Of a stretch of 64,000 nucleotides of DNA, positions 41,090 through 49,802 are shown one piece after another. The position numbers were made by a program, and so were the translations under genes. The notes under the pieces are model-generated. The model searched no databases, was not told the origin of the DNA, and worked only from the letters and a program-made list of their open reading frames with translations. Numbering within the stretch: the stretch's first letter is position 1; the number at the start of each line of letters is the position of its first letter. The DNA comes from Mucilaginibacter lappiensis (GTDB taxonomy: Bacteria > Bacteroidota > Bacteroidia > Sphingobacteriales > Sphingobacteriaceae): NCBI RefSeq assembly GCF_900155965.1, contig NZ_FTMG01000001.1:558001-622000 (forward strand), in the 5' to 3' direction.

Positions 41090-41731
41090 TTAATAGTTAT
41101 TATCCAGGATTTTTTGAAGCACCGATTGTGACTGGTTAATCCTTTTGCTTCTGATTGCTTTATAAAGCTGCTCGTGCAGGTGATGATTCATGGCAAAATA
41201 GCTGATACCCTGTGCATCTCTCGCGGAGAAGAAATTACGTAAAATTAATGTAAAACTATAATATAACTCTGAAAGAACAATATTGCCAGCCGCATTGGCT
41301 ATAGCCATGTGAAATTCAATGTCGGCGTCAACACACTCCTGTGGCTTCTCTGCTTGAATGGCAATTTTACGATTTTGAAGTGCTTGTTCAATTTTAATAA
41401 TCTGGTCTTCAGTATGATTCAGTGTGGCCCGTTTTACAATTTCTTTTTCCAACAACGCCCGCACATCATTAATTTCATCAAAATCAGCACGGCGTAAACG
41501 TTGTTCCATACTTACGTTCTGAAAGTTTGCATTAATGAATGTTCCAGCACCTTGCTTCACGTTTAAAATACCAGATATTGCTAATGTTTTAATCGCTTCC
41601 CGTATGGTTGACCGGCCTACATTATATATTTTCATCAGCTCCGGCTCAGTAGGGATTTTTTCACCTGGCTTGTACTTTTCCTTATTAATATCCTCTTTTA
41701 TTTGACTTAATATTTTGTTGTAAAGCTTCAT
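41090..41731 (-). CDS. FadR-type GntR-family regulator (FCD domain)
   Basis: 213 residues. The N-terminal GntR winged helix (about 8-70) contains EKYKPGEKIPTEPELMKIYN and VGRSTIREAIKTLAISGILN. The C-terminal FCD ligand domain (about 80-205) has the metal-binding pattern DADIEFHMAIANAAGN and HHLHEQLYKAI. FCD regulators respond to sugar acids and other carboxylates. The gene is divergent from the bicupin gene, with a large inverted repeat between them. It has a good promoter (TTG-N19-TATGTTTG) about 30 bases upstream of its ATG. Confidence 0.92.
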   Translation of the reverse strand: MKLYNKILSQIKEDINKEKYKPGEKIPTEPELMKIYNVGRSTIREAIKTLAISGILNVKQGAGTFINANFQNVSMEQRLRRADFDEINDVRALLEKEIVKRATLNHTEDQIIKIEQALQNRKIAIQAEKPQECVDADIEFHMAIANAAGNIVLSELYYSFTLILRNFFSARDAQGISYFAMNHHLHEQLYKAIRSKRINQSQSVLQKILDNNY

Positions 41732-41764
41732 ATATGCTGTCTGAATGAATTCAACTTGCTATTA

Positions 41765-41794
41765 CAAACATACGATGTTTAATATACAAAACAA
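41765..41794 (-). promoter_or_regulatory. Promoter of the GntR/FCD regulator gene
   Basis: On the minus strand, TTG (41794-41792), exactly 19 bases, then TATGTTTG (41772-41765), a match to the Bacteroidota consensus TTG-N19-TAnnTTTG. The ATG at 41731 leaves a leader of roughly 25-30 bases. Confidence 0.7.
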
Positions 41795-41965
41795 GTCCAT
41801 TTAAGCTTATTTCATAAATACCTCTATCGCCAAAACAATTTCTTTACACACAATGTCGATACATTAAAATAAGATAAAATACTTAAATTTTTAATTATTA
41901 GATAGTTATGTAAATCATACAATATAATCTCCCCTACAAAATTGACAGAAGATTAAAATGATATT

Positions 41966-42023
41966 AGAATTCAACATTCATCATATGTATTATTTAAACA
42001 TATGATGAATTGTTTTGAATTCT
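41966..42023. promoter_or_regulatory. Large inverted repeat, probable operator for the FCD regulator
   Basis: Inner arms ATTCATCATATGT (41976-41988) and ACATATGATGAAT (41998-42010) are exact reverse complements separated by 9 bases. Outer arms AGAATTCAA (41966-41974) and TTGAATTCT (42015-42023) are also exact. The right outer arm overlaps the -33 element of the bicupin promoter. The position between the divergent genes fits control by the adjacent GntR-family protein. Confidence 0.75.
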
Positions 42024-42044
42024 CATTTATGTTATCTAAGTTTG
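42013..42044 (+). promoter_or_regulatory. Promoter of the bicupin gene
   Basis: TTTTG (42013-42017), 19 bases, then TAAGTTTG (42037-42044), matching TTG-N19-TAnnTTTG. The likely transcript start is near 42050, and the ATG at 42068 is about 18 bases further. This supports ATG 42068 over the longer frame from 42002. Confidence 0.75.
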
Positions 42045-42067
42045 TTCTACATTTTAAAATTAAAGTC

Positions 42068-43249
42068 ATGGAAAACTCAAGACGTAAGTTTTTACAAACA
42101 GCATCCCTATCCTCCCTTGGTCTGGTTGCCGCAGCCACAAGCCTTAGCTCATTTACCCCTGGAATTGCAAAAGCAAAGGGTCTATCCCCGACTTTAGCAA
42201 AAAAGGACCTGGCTAAAAAGCAGGAAGAACTGGAGGATTTTATTTATGATATAGAAAACGGTAGTACTGGTTATAAAAGCGATGGAGGTTCTGCTAAAGA
42301 AGCTACCGTTGAGGAATTTCCGGTTTCCCAGAGTATTGCAGGCGTATCAATGCATTTACAGCCCGGCGCATTCCGTGAAATGCATTGGCACTCTGTTGCG
42401 GCCGAGTGGGCTTACATATTAGATGGGCAGGTACGCACCACTATAATTACTCCGGATGGCACCACCTCTACCGATGATTTTGAAAAAGGTGATATCTGGT
42501 ATTTCCCAAAAGGCCATGGTCATATGCTACAATGCCTGGGCAATAAACCATGCCACTTTCTATTAGGCTTTGATAATGGTCATTTTTCTGAATTTGGCAC
42601 CTTTAGTATAACCGACTGGATAAGTCATACTTCGCCAACCGTTATGGCCCGTAACACAGGACTGCCTGCCAGTTTCTTTGCCAGCCTTCCAAAAAAGGAA
42701 TTATATATCGGGGTTGGAAAAATTGCCATTGAACCAAGACCAAAAAATATTAATCCGGCAATTCCCTACAGCAGCTCGTCACACAAGTTCCGCATGGCTA
42801 AAGATGGCATACATCAAGAATTTAAAGGAGGATCTGTAAAACTGGTGTCATCACTTGAATTTCCGATCCAAAGCACTTTAACTTCAATGTTAATGGAAAT
42901 TGAACCGGGTGCCATCCGTGAACTGCACTGGCATCCAAATGCCGATGAATGGCAATATGTAATGAGCGGAAAAGGAGAAGTAAGTATTTTCGGTTCGCAT
43001 GGCCGTGTAAAAACTATGCCTTACAGCAAAGGAATGGTTGCCTTTATTAAACAAGGCTACGGACATTATATAGAAAACACCGGGACAGAAACATTAAAAT
43101 TAATTGTACTGTTTAACGCACCTATTTATCAGGAATTATCGCTGAATGACTGGTTGAATTCGAATCCCCCGCAGCTGATTGCTGATCATTTCGGAATGAC
43201 CCTTGATCAGGCTGCTTCTTTGATCAACCACAAAACAGGAATTTATTAA
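42068..43249 (+). CDS. oxdC: Tat-exported bicupin, oxalate decarboxylase type
   Basis: 393 residues from ATG 42068. The N-terminus has a twin-arginine signal (SRRKFLQTASL). Two cupin domains follow. The Mn ligands of site 1 are His106, His108, Glu113 and His152; those of site 2 are His287, His289, Glu294 and His333. The loop equivalent to the Bacillus OxdC lid SENS reads SEFG (Ser174, Glu175), keeping the catalytic Glu that favours decarboxylase over oxidase chemistry. In site 2 the residue equivalent to Glu333 is Val347. Expected reaction: oxalate to formate and CO2, in the periplasm. The longer frame from 42002 is excluded by the promoter. Confidence 0.88.
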   Translation: MENSRRKFLQTASLSSLGLVAAATSLSSFTPGIAKAKGLSPTLAKKDLAKKQEELEDFIYDIENGSTGYKSDGGSAKEATVEEFPVSQSIAGVSMHLQPGAFREMHWHSVAAEWAYILDGQVRTTIITPDGTTSTDDFEKGDIWYFPKGHGHMLQCLGNKPCHFLLGFDNGHFSEFGTFSITDWISHTSPTVMARNTGLPASFFASLPKKELYIGVGKIAIEPRPKNINPAIPYSSSSHKFRMAKDGIHQEFKGGSVKLVSSLEFPIQSTLTSMLMEIEPGAIRELHWHPNADEWQYVMSGKGEVSIFGSHGRVKTMPYSKGMVAFIKQGYGHYIENTGTETLKLIVLFNAPIYQELSLNDWLNSNPPQLIADHFGMTLDQAASLINHKTGIY

Positions 43250-43262
43250 TCAATAATTCTAT

Positions 43263-43302
43263 AGCGGCTATTGGATAAACATCCCGATAGCCGCTCTTTT
43301 TT
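43263..43302 (+). terminator. Intrinsic terminator after the bicupin gene
   Basis: AGCGGCTAT (43263-43271) pairs with ATAGCCGCT (43287-43295), followed by CTTTTTT. It lies 13 bases after the stop codon. Confidence 0.85.
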
Positions 43303-43354
43303 AAAAATTTCTCCCAATTACCTTGTTTTTAAACAAGTAACAATATTTAACTTT

Positions 43355-44182
43355 TCAGGGTTGTTTTTTATTAACCGTCCATTCAGCCATTTGAAAATCA
43401 CGGGCACCATTATTGGCCTTAATACTTATCCGGTAAAATTTATAGGCCACATTGTTATTAAAGTGATATATAATCCGTTGAAGACGATTTGCAAAAACTT
43501 CATTGTTTTTGCTGTGCAAGTTTATCCAACGTATACCATCCTCCGAACCTTGGAGTACCCAACTTTTGGGATCACGATCTGGCGAGTCATTTGCCGATGT
43601 CATGGTATAGGCTCCTGCTACAGCTGCTGATTTCAGTTCAAACTTCATTACCAGATCGCCCGAAAAACCCGACTGGAAAAATTTAGTATTTGGATCGCCA
43701 TCAACAACTTTTAGTGATCCTTCATTTGAGGTAGGGCCGCCGCCATTATCGCGCGATACAGTGAGCGTGCCCCCTATCGTAGCAAAATAACTTTCGCCAA
43801 CCTTGGTTCTGTCAAAATTAGGGTCGGCCACATTCAATATGATCTCCCTGGCTGCCGAATACCCTTGGGAATTTCTGGCGGTTAATACTACGTGATACAA
43901 ACCGTCAAAAGCATACCTGTGTTTCGGTGCCTTTTCTACCGACGTACTATCATCCCCAAACTGCCACAATATATCAGTGTAATTGGTTGACGTACTGGTG
44001 AACTGATAACTTAAAAAATCAACACTATCTATTCGGGCAACGGTGAAGCCGGCTGTTGGTTTAGGTCCATCAGGTGTGGGCGGCGGGGCTGGTTTATCTT
44101 TTTTACACCCAACAAACAGCATGGCCGCTATTGAAAATACAGATATAATATCTAATACCTTTTTCATGTCCTTAATTTTCAT
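43355..44182 (-). CDS. Surface lipoprotein with PKD and F5/8C (discoidin-like) domains
   Basis: 275 residues (start 44182; ATG 44167, MKKVLDIIS, is an alternative). The lipobox is AMLFVGCKK, followed by a Pro-rich linker. A PKD domain (about 40-125) has the typical ILWQFGDDSTS and HRYAFDGLYHVVLTARN. A discoidin-like domain (about 140-272) contains KVVDGDPNTKFF and VLQGSEDGIRW. It is the last gene of the eleven-gene SusC/SusD locus. Its discoidin domain closely resembles that of the fasciclin protein at 55640-56749. Likely role: glycan binding at the cell surface. Confidence 0.85.
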   Translation of the reverse strand: MKIKDMKKVLDIISVFSIAAMLFVGCKKDKPAPPPTPDGPKPTAGFTVARIDSVDFLSYQFTSTSTNYTDILWQFGDDSTSVEKAPKHRYAFDGLYHVVLTARNSQGYSAAREIILNVADPNFDRTKVGESYFATIGGTLTVSRDNGGGPTSNEGSLKVVDGDPNTKFFQSGFSGDLVMKFELKSAAVAGAYTMTSANDSPDRDPKSWVLQGSEDGIRWINLHSKNNEVFANRLQRIIYHFNNNVAYKFYRISIKANNGARDFQMAEWTVNKKQP

Positions 44183-44203
44183 TTAACAATTAGCGTAATT
44201 GGT

Positions 44204-45640
44204 TTACGGAGCTGGATATAATTGACTTTGGGGTACTATTCTTCTGCCATTGATTCCGGCTGATGGCACTTCAAAAGTCAGTCGCGCACGCTTTCCACCC
44301 CCATTTTGACGGTGATCCGCTTCTATTTTATAGCGTTTTCCGCGCTCTAAGAATATCTTGGCGGTACGGCTGTCTTTATCCCACTCAGTAGTAAAATCAT
44401 TGATAATGGCTTTGCCGTCAATAAATAATCTTGATCCGTCGTCCCACTCGTTTTGCCAAAACACATATTCCCCTCGTACCGGAGCAAGGAATTCACCGGT
44501 CCACCGGGTCGAACAATTATCATGACTTATATTTGGTATTGTAGGCTGCCAAACCCCATCATTGGGCCAGTCAATAGTGGATTCTACTCGTACCAGATCA
44601 GGTTTTCTGCCATCAAAATCAAGCTGTTGATTATTTGAAAAGTATTCTGCCTTTAAACCCGTACCATTACCAGTTATATATGAGTTATTATCCAGGTTTA
44701 CCTCTGGTTGCACTAAAACAATCAGTTTACTATTTGTTGGATGCAAAATATGTTTGGTAGGACTGACCAGACTCACCGCAAAGCCGAAGCGTTTACCTGC
44801 TGCTATGTTCGCATCAAAAACGGGCCAGCCTATTGATAAACGTATTTGCGCAGTAGCCGCATTGGAGTTTACCCTGATCAATGTGTCAATAGTAAACTGA
44901 TCTGGCTTGAGGGCTATGGTATTATCAGGTAGCACCTTACTTTTTACAAGGGTACTAATGGTATCCATATTTAATTTCACTTTAACATTAAATGCACCAG
45001 CTGGCACACCCGCCAGGTTTATGGTTAGAGGAATTGTAATGCCAGCCGGCGATGTGGTATAGTTTTTCTGATAATCAACATTCATAATACCGCCACCATT
45101 TAAAAGTGACAGGTAATGAATATCGCTCTCCTTAACAACGGCTTTGGTATCAAGTACCACCAGGATATTTGATTGCCCTCCTTTAATTTGATTACCCTTA
45201 CCCGGGTCAGTGAGTTTAAATGCAAAAGCTACATTCTTGCCATAATTGGCCTCAATAGCTGATAACCTGATAGTAGCTACAGACGTTGCGGTATCAGCTC
45301 CAAATAACACATTAATTACGCTTGAATAATCAATTGTTCCCGCTGGTAATACTATCGCATTTTTTAGTATTCCATTGGCTATCAGCTTATTTACAGTATC
45401 GTTATTAAGCGTTATCCCCACCTGAAAAGCTTTAGTTGCCGGCCCGGACAATGATATTTTAAATGGCACCTTAACTGTTTCGTTATCGGTTGTTATACCA
45501 CCTGTATAGGTGCCCGCACCAGAAATATCCCTTTCTGTATTTTTAATCAGACTCAGATCATTCAAATCATTTTGTCTGCAGGCTCCTGCTATCAGGATAA
45601 ACAACCCTATAAGCAAAGCATACCTATATTTTTTCATCAT
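44204..45640 (-). CDS. Lipoprotein with two DUF1735-like domains and a PA14 domain
   Basis: 478 residues from ATG 45640 (MMKKYRYALLIG); a longer frame to 45697 overlaps the upstream gene. The lipobox is LILIAGAC. Two DUF1735-like (BT_3987-type) repeats follow (about 35-175 and 185-320), recognisable by the paired phrases VGITLNNDTVNKLIANGILK and VKLNMDTISTLVKSKVLPDN. The C-terminal PA14 domain (about 335-470) contains STRWTGEFLAPVRGEYVFWQ and DDGSRLFIDGKAI. PA14 domains commonly bind carbohydrate. It is probably a surface glycan-binding member of this locus. Confidence 0.85.
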   Translation of the reverse strand: MMKKYRYALLIGLFILIAGACRQNDLNDLSLIKNTERDISGAGTYTGGITTDNETVKVPFKISLSGPATKAFQVGITLNNDTVNKLIANGILKNAIVLPAGTIDYSSVINVLFGADTATSVATIRLSAIEANYGKNVAFAFKLTDPGKGNQIKGGQSNILVVLDTKAVVKESDIHYLSLLNGGGIMNVDYQKNYTTSPAGITIPLTINLAGVPAGAFNVKVKLNMDTISTLVKSKVLPDNTIALKPDQFTIDTLIRVNSNAATAQIRLSIGWPVFDANIAAGKRFGFAVSLVSPTKHILHPTNSKLIVLVQPEVNLDNNSYITGNGTGLKAEYFSNNQQLDFDGRKPDLVRVESTIDWPNDGVWQPTIPNISHDNCSTRWTGEFLAPVRGEYVFWQNEWDDGSRLFIDGKAIINDFTTEWDKDSRTAKIFLERGKRYKIEADHRQNGGGKRARLTFEVPSAGINGRRIVPQSQLYPAP

Positions 45641-45668
45641 CAAATAATTTAGTTTATCATGGTTAATT

Positions 45669-47369
45669 TTATTGATCAAGCCAAACGCGGCCATCAAGTC
45701 CCCAGGCCTGCCTGTTTGGTATCCTGAACCAGTTTATTATTTGCGCCGGGATATCTGCCGTTTGCGGAACAAATACAGCAAGCGCTCCTGCCGGCGGCGG
45801 ACATATCAGGTCATTAAAATCTTCCCATTTATAACTTCCCTTTAATTGAAAATCGCGTGCTTGGGGGCCAACATCCCTGATCTTATCTCCCTGCCCATCT
45901 GTACCCGGCCAATAGGCTGCAAGGAAAGAATAATAAGGATGCCCCTCGCTAATGGATGTTTCGCAGGCATAGTTACCAATAACAGCATCAGGCACATCAA
46001 CTTTAAAGAACCGAATATCACTTACATACACATCAGGTGTACCGTGTCCCGTACCATTTAAAAAACCTAATTTTAGTGGACTATTGTTGCGGAAACTACC
46101 AGACGAGGTTACCTCCAGTTCATTGTTGAAAACGCCATCGGTATATGTCCTGATATATCGCTTACCGGCACGTATTTCGCATTTGGCAGTAAGGTTTTGC
46201 CATCTGCCTTTTTGCAGATCACCACCCCGGCATTGATGATAATCGTTATCTTTAGTACCCCTCATTTCAAAATACCAGTAAGAATCTTCCAGGTAAATTA
46301 CCCAGCCTACACCAGGGTGACCGGCAGACCACTCTTTTCTTTTACCCAGAATACTTGGCCAAAAGAATTTGTCTTCGTTTTTCTTAACCTTTAGCTCAAT
46401 GGTAAACTTGGTGGTATCGTCGAGGTTAAAAACATCAGCGGTATCTATCTGAGCCCTCACACCTGTATCTTTCAAACGCACAGTACGGCCCAGATACCTG
46501 TTGCCTGTAAATGGCTTGCCTATTACCCGTTGTTTGTATTTTGGATTGTAATAAATAGTAAAAGTATTTGCGGCTGTATTGCTGAACACCGTATTATCAT
46601 CCTGATTAGCCGGTATAGCAAACTTACCGCCGCCACTTGAGGCTATCACCACCAGCCAGTCTTCGCTGGCATAATTCTTCCTGTTTTTAAGGGCAGTAAT
46701 CATTTCGCCCACATAGCCATCAAACTTTTCAATAGCCGCTTTATACTGAACCCGTGAGTTATCATATCCATATTTGATACCGGCTTCTTCAATATCATTA
46801 AAATGCCCCAGTATCAATTGTGCCGTATCGGTATTAAGATTATTTACAACAGCAGTTTTGATCTGTTCGTCTGTATCGAATAATTGATTTATGGCAGCGC
46901 TCTGCGTCAGCTTGTTCTTAAAAATAGCTGATGATGAAAAAGACACAATTTTAGCACTCGGTTTTTCTTCTTTTATCCGTTCAAAGAATACGGGATAAGT
47001 TGCCAGGTTGTTACCTGTAAGATCATCAGATAAAACCTTGTGTTTTTCTTTTTTTACGCCTGTAAGCATATTGGCCCAATTACTTACATCTCGGGTCGAA
47101 TCCGGATCACTCAACGCAACCCAACTGTAAATAGAATTCGGCAGCATAGCCTTAATATTAGACACATTGGCACTATTTACAGACGCCCCCCTTGCCCCAT
47201 CAACAATAAGGTAAAGCACCTTGCGCTGGCCAAATGATGCTTTGGCAGTATCTGTATAATTTTTATCGGGCAGCGTACGTACAAAATCCTTATTACATGA
47301 TATTGCCGCAATAGCCAATGCACAAATAATCGAAAAAATTATTTCTTTATGTATTTTCCTGTTCCGCAT
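45669..47369 (-). CDS. DUF4983 lipoprotein: degenerate alkaline-phosphatase fold plus LamG-like domain
   Basis: 566 residues with a lipoprotein-like signal (IICALAIAAISCNK). The N-terminal half resembles the alkaline phosphatase/NPP superfamily: VLYLIVDGARG (first metal Asp), STRDVSNWANMLTGVKKEKH (nucleophile region), then HFNDIEEAGIKYGYDN and VVIASSGGGK. In active enzymes the last two read D..GH and DHG; here the Asp and His ligands are replaced, so catalysis is doubtful. The middle (about 325-475) is a LamG/concanavalin-like beta sandwich. The C-terminus matches DUF4983 as I remember it. It is probably a surface binding protein. Confidence 0.75.
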   Translation of the reverse strand: MRNRKIHKEIIFSIICALAIAAISCNKDFVRTLPDKNYTDTAKASFGQRKVLYLIVDGARGASVNSANVSNIKAMLPNSIYSWVALSDPDSTRDVSNWANMLTGVKKEKHKVLSDDLTGNNLATYPVFFERIKEEKPSAKIVSFSSSAIFKNKLTQSAAINQLFDTDEQIKTAVVNNLNTDTAQLILGHFNDIEEAGIKYGYDNSRVQYKAAIEKFDGYVGEMITALKNRKNYASEDWLVVIASSGGGKFAIPANQDDNTVFSNTAANTFTIYYNPKYKQRVIGKPFTGNRYLGRTVRLKDTGVRAQIDTADVFNLDDTTKFTIELKVKKNEDKFFWPSILGKRKEWSAGHPGVGWVIYLEDSYWYFEMRGTKDNDYHQCRGGDLQKGRWQNLTAKCEIRAGKRYIRTYTDGVFNNELEVTSSGSFRNNSPLKLGFLNGTGHGTPDVYVSDIRFFKVDVPDAVIGNYACETSISEGHPYYSFLAAYWPGTDGQGDKIRDVGPQARDFQLKGSYKWEDFNDLICPPPAGALAVFVPQTADIPAQIINWFRIPNRQAWGLDGRVWLDQ

Positions 47370-47399
47370 CTCTTTATAAATTATGAGTTCTTTTAAAAT

Positions 47400-49010
47400 T
47401 TATTCAATAGTTACGCGTATGATGTTACTAACCTGCACGTTGTCAAAGCGGTCAAATCCACCAATCAGCAGTAATGCTCTTTTTCCATCGGCCGATTTAG
47501 TTTGTATGATATCATTCAAAGTACCTGAGAATGGCCCAGTAGAATTATAATTCGCTGCCAGCTCGCCTTTGGCGCTTAATACCATAAAACCGTTACGCGT
47601 AACGTTATCATATTTTTTAAAGCTGCCGCTAACTACAATCAGCCCATCATCAAGCTGGCGTGCAAAGCCAGGATACCCTCCTTCAAATAATTTGGCCGTA
47701 AAGGTTTGATCAAGCGTACCATCAGTATTGAGCAAGGCCATGCTAATAGCCGGTTTGCCATCATATGTTCTGAATATCCCCGTTATAAGATATTTTTTAG
47801 TTATTACATTGTATGTCAAGGATGAAATACTGTTATCAGTACCTACACCGGTTTTAAACGATGCGTCAATTGCACCATCGGCACCTAACCGAACCAGACG
47901 ACCCGCGGCTTGCTGATCAAACGTGGTAAAGCTTCCAAACAGCACCAGTTTTTCCAATTGATCGGCATCGGTATGCATATAAGAATCAACAGGTCCGTTT
48001 GCCGAAGGCTGACCTTTGTTAGTAGAAACATTAAAACGATATGTTTTATCCAGCGATCCGTCAAGATTAAAACGAATCACCTGCCGTATTTCTGTACTAT
48101 CCAGTATTACCGTATCACGGGTAAAGTCATGATTGTGCTCAGTATAAACCCGGCGTACATAATATCTGAAGTTACCAGTTGCCAGTATCTTATTCTGGTG
48201 CTTATATATCTTGCCTATAAAATCATTGGTACCTCCGTTGAACTTTGGAAAATACTTGGTTGTATCGGTTTGCGATGGTCTTCTATAGGTCTTTATACCG
48301 ATTGTATCAATGCTGCCATCAATATTTAAACTGGTCATATTGCTGATATTTTCAGTACGCTGATTGTAACCACTAAAGCCTCCGGCAATAATATATTTCC
48401 CCCCGAGTTCAATAACTCTGGATAAACCTCCGTTTGCTGCTTTACCGGTCCTGAATGTACGGTCAAACTCTCCATCGGCTGATGTTCTTACAAGCCTGTT
48501 AAGGGGGGTTATGATCCCTTTATTATCATAGTTGGTAAACCAACCAAGTACCAGATTTCGACCATCTGCTAATGGATATACCTGATTTACATAATTATTT
48601 GCTCCTGCCGTGGCCCTGAATGAAGGATCGATATTAATCAATCCTATCACCTTAAATATAGGGCCGATCACTAGCTGGTCATCTATAGCAATGGAGGTAA
48701 TACCCGTGCTGCCAAACGGAGGCACTTTTACTTTAATGGTTGATTCCGTTACTTCGGTAACCTGGCCTGGTTCACCGTTAAACATAAACTTTATTTTATC
48801 CTTAAAAGGAATGAGCCCGGTAGCCTTAAAAGTTACCTCGATACCCGCCGCACCCGTTGCGGGTGCCGGCGCCGCGTCTCTACTCAACGTAACACCCAAT
48901 GGCAGTTTTCCATCTCCATAGGGATCCGAAAACTCTGTTTTATCCTTCTTACAGGCCTCTATGGTCAGTACAGTCAGGATAAGCGTTATGATGTAATTAA
49001 TTTTGCTCAT
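47400..49010 (-). CDS. DUF5008-type lipoprotein with IPT/TIG and delta-60 repeats
   Basis: 536 residues. Lipobox LTIEACKK; an IPT/TIG-like Ig domain (about 35-120; VTFKATGLIPFKDKIKFMFN) comes first. The rest is a beta-propeller-like array of delta-60 (DUF5122) repeats, seen as recurring units such as DGEFDRTFRTG, DGSLDKTYRFN, DGAIDASFKTG and DGTLDQTFTAK. It should be surface-anchored. Proteins of this layout occur with SusC/SusD pairs and probably bind ligand. No catalytic motif was seen. Confidence 0.82.
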   Translation of the reverse strand: MSKINYIITLILTVLTIEACKKDKTEFSDPYGDGKLPLGVTLSRDAAPAPATGAAGIEVTFKATGLIPFKDKIKFMFNGEPGQVTEVTESTIKVKVPPFGSTGITSIAIDDQLVIGPIFKVIGLINIDPSFRATAGANNYVNQVYPLADGRNLVLGWFTNYDNKGIITPLNRLVRTSADGEFDRTFRTGKAANGGLSRVIELGGKYIIAGGFSGYNQRTENISNMTSLNIDGSIDTIGIKTYRRPSQTDTTKYFPKFNGGTNDFIGKIYKHQNKILATGNFRYYVRRVYTEHNHDFTRDTVILDSTEIRQVIRFNLDGSLDKTYRFNVSTNKGQPSANGPVDSYMHTDADQLEKLVLFGSFTTFDQQAAGRLVRLGADGAIDASFKTGVGTDNSISSLTYNVITKKYLITGIFRTYDGKPAISMALLNTDGTLDQTFTAKLFEGGYPGFARQLDDGLIVVSGSFKKYDNVTRNGFMVLSAKGELAANYNSTGPFSGTLNDIIQTKSADGKRALLLIGGFDRFDNVQVSNIIRVTIE

Positions 49011-49049
49011 GTTTCAATTCATTACCATTGAAAAACTATTTATAATATT

Positions 49050-49772
49050 TTAATTGGATGGATGAAGCCCTGCGAAATAAATCTCTTCGTAAAAGTCGCT
49101 GGGATTAAATCCAAAATATGCTCCGTTATATTGCAGGGTATGCACTACCCCATTTTTAGGTTTAATATCTGAGGAAGATATGAGGGTGCGAAAAACCGCA
49201 TTTTCCGCATTATTTATATCATTTATAAACCCTATTACCAGCGTACGGGAGCCAATATATTTTACGTTATTGGCATCGCCATATATTACCCCAATATTCA
49301 TTAGATCTCCGCTATAGGAGTAATAAAGAGCTCCGGGATATTGGTTTTGTAGTGTAAGATCTATCTGCGGGTAATCTTTAAGCCTGTTGATACCCTTAAA
49401 CATATATCGTTGTAAATACTTTTTCCATATCGCAGAGTCGATGTCCGAAAGCTTTTTCACGGTATCGCGTCCGGCATCGAACAAAAATTTATTTAATGAG
49501 CCATCTGTTTTGTTGTTACCGATAGTCCTTTTGATAACATCGTCATCAGGAGCAAAAAAGGTAAAATCGGTTTTGCGAAACGTATCTTCCATCCCAGCCA
49601 ATTTTACTATCTGAGCGATGGTATCAAACGGAACGGCTTTATCCTGCAGATACTGCAACATATCTCCCGGATAATCGGCTTTGGCTTTACCTCCGTCCTT
49701 ATAATACTCATCCCGTTTGCAGCTGGTAAAAACCAGTAAAAAGCCGGCAAAAACAATAATTATATTCTTCAT
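49050..49772 (-). CDS. Fasciclin-domain lipoprotein
   Basis: 240 residues with lipobox VFTSCKR. One fasciclin (FAS1) domain spans about 38-225: LQYLQDKAVPFDTIAQIVKL at the start, FTFFAPDDDVIKR as the H1 motif, and NGVVHTLQYN as the H2-like end. Fasciclin domains mediate adhesion or ligand contacts. The gene lies between the second SusD and the DUF5008 gene, with short gaps, in the same transcript. A related fasciclin region is found in 55640-56749. Confidence 0.87.
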   Translation of the reverse strand: MKNIIIVFAGFLLVFTSCKRDEYYKDGGKAKADYPGDMLQYLQDKAVPFDTIAQIVKLAGMEDTFRKTDFTFFAPDDDVIKRTIGNNKTDGSLNKFLFDAGRDTVKKLSDIDSAIWKKYLQRYMFKGINRLKDYPQIDLTLQNQYPGALYYSYSGDLMNIGVIYGDANNVKYIGSRTLVIGFINDINNAENAVFRTLISSSDIKPKNGVVHTLQYNGAYFGFNPSDFYEEIYFAGLHPSN

Positions 49773-49802
49773 ATTTCTTATTATTACTCTTTTAGGAATA
49801 GG

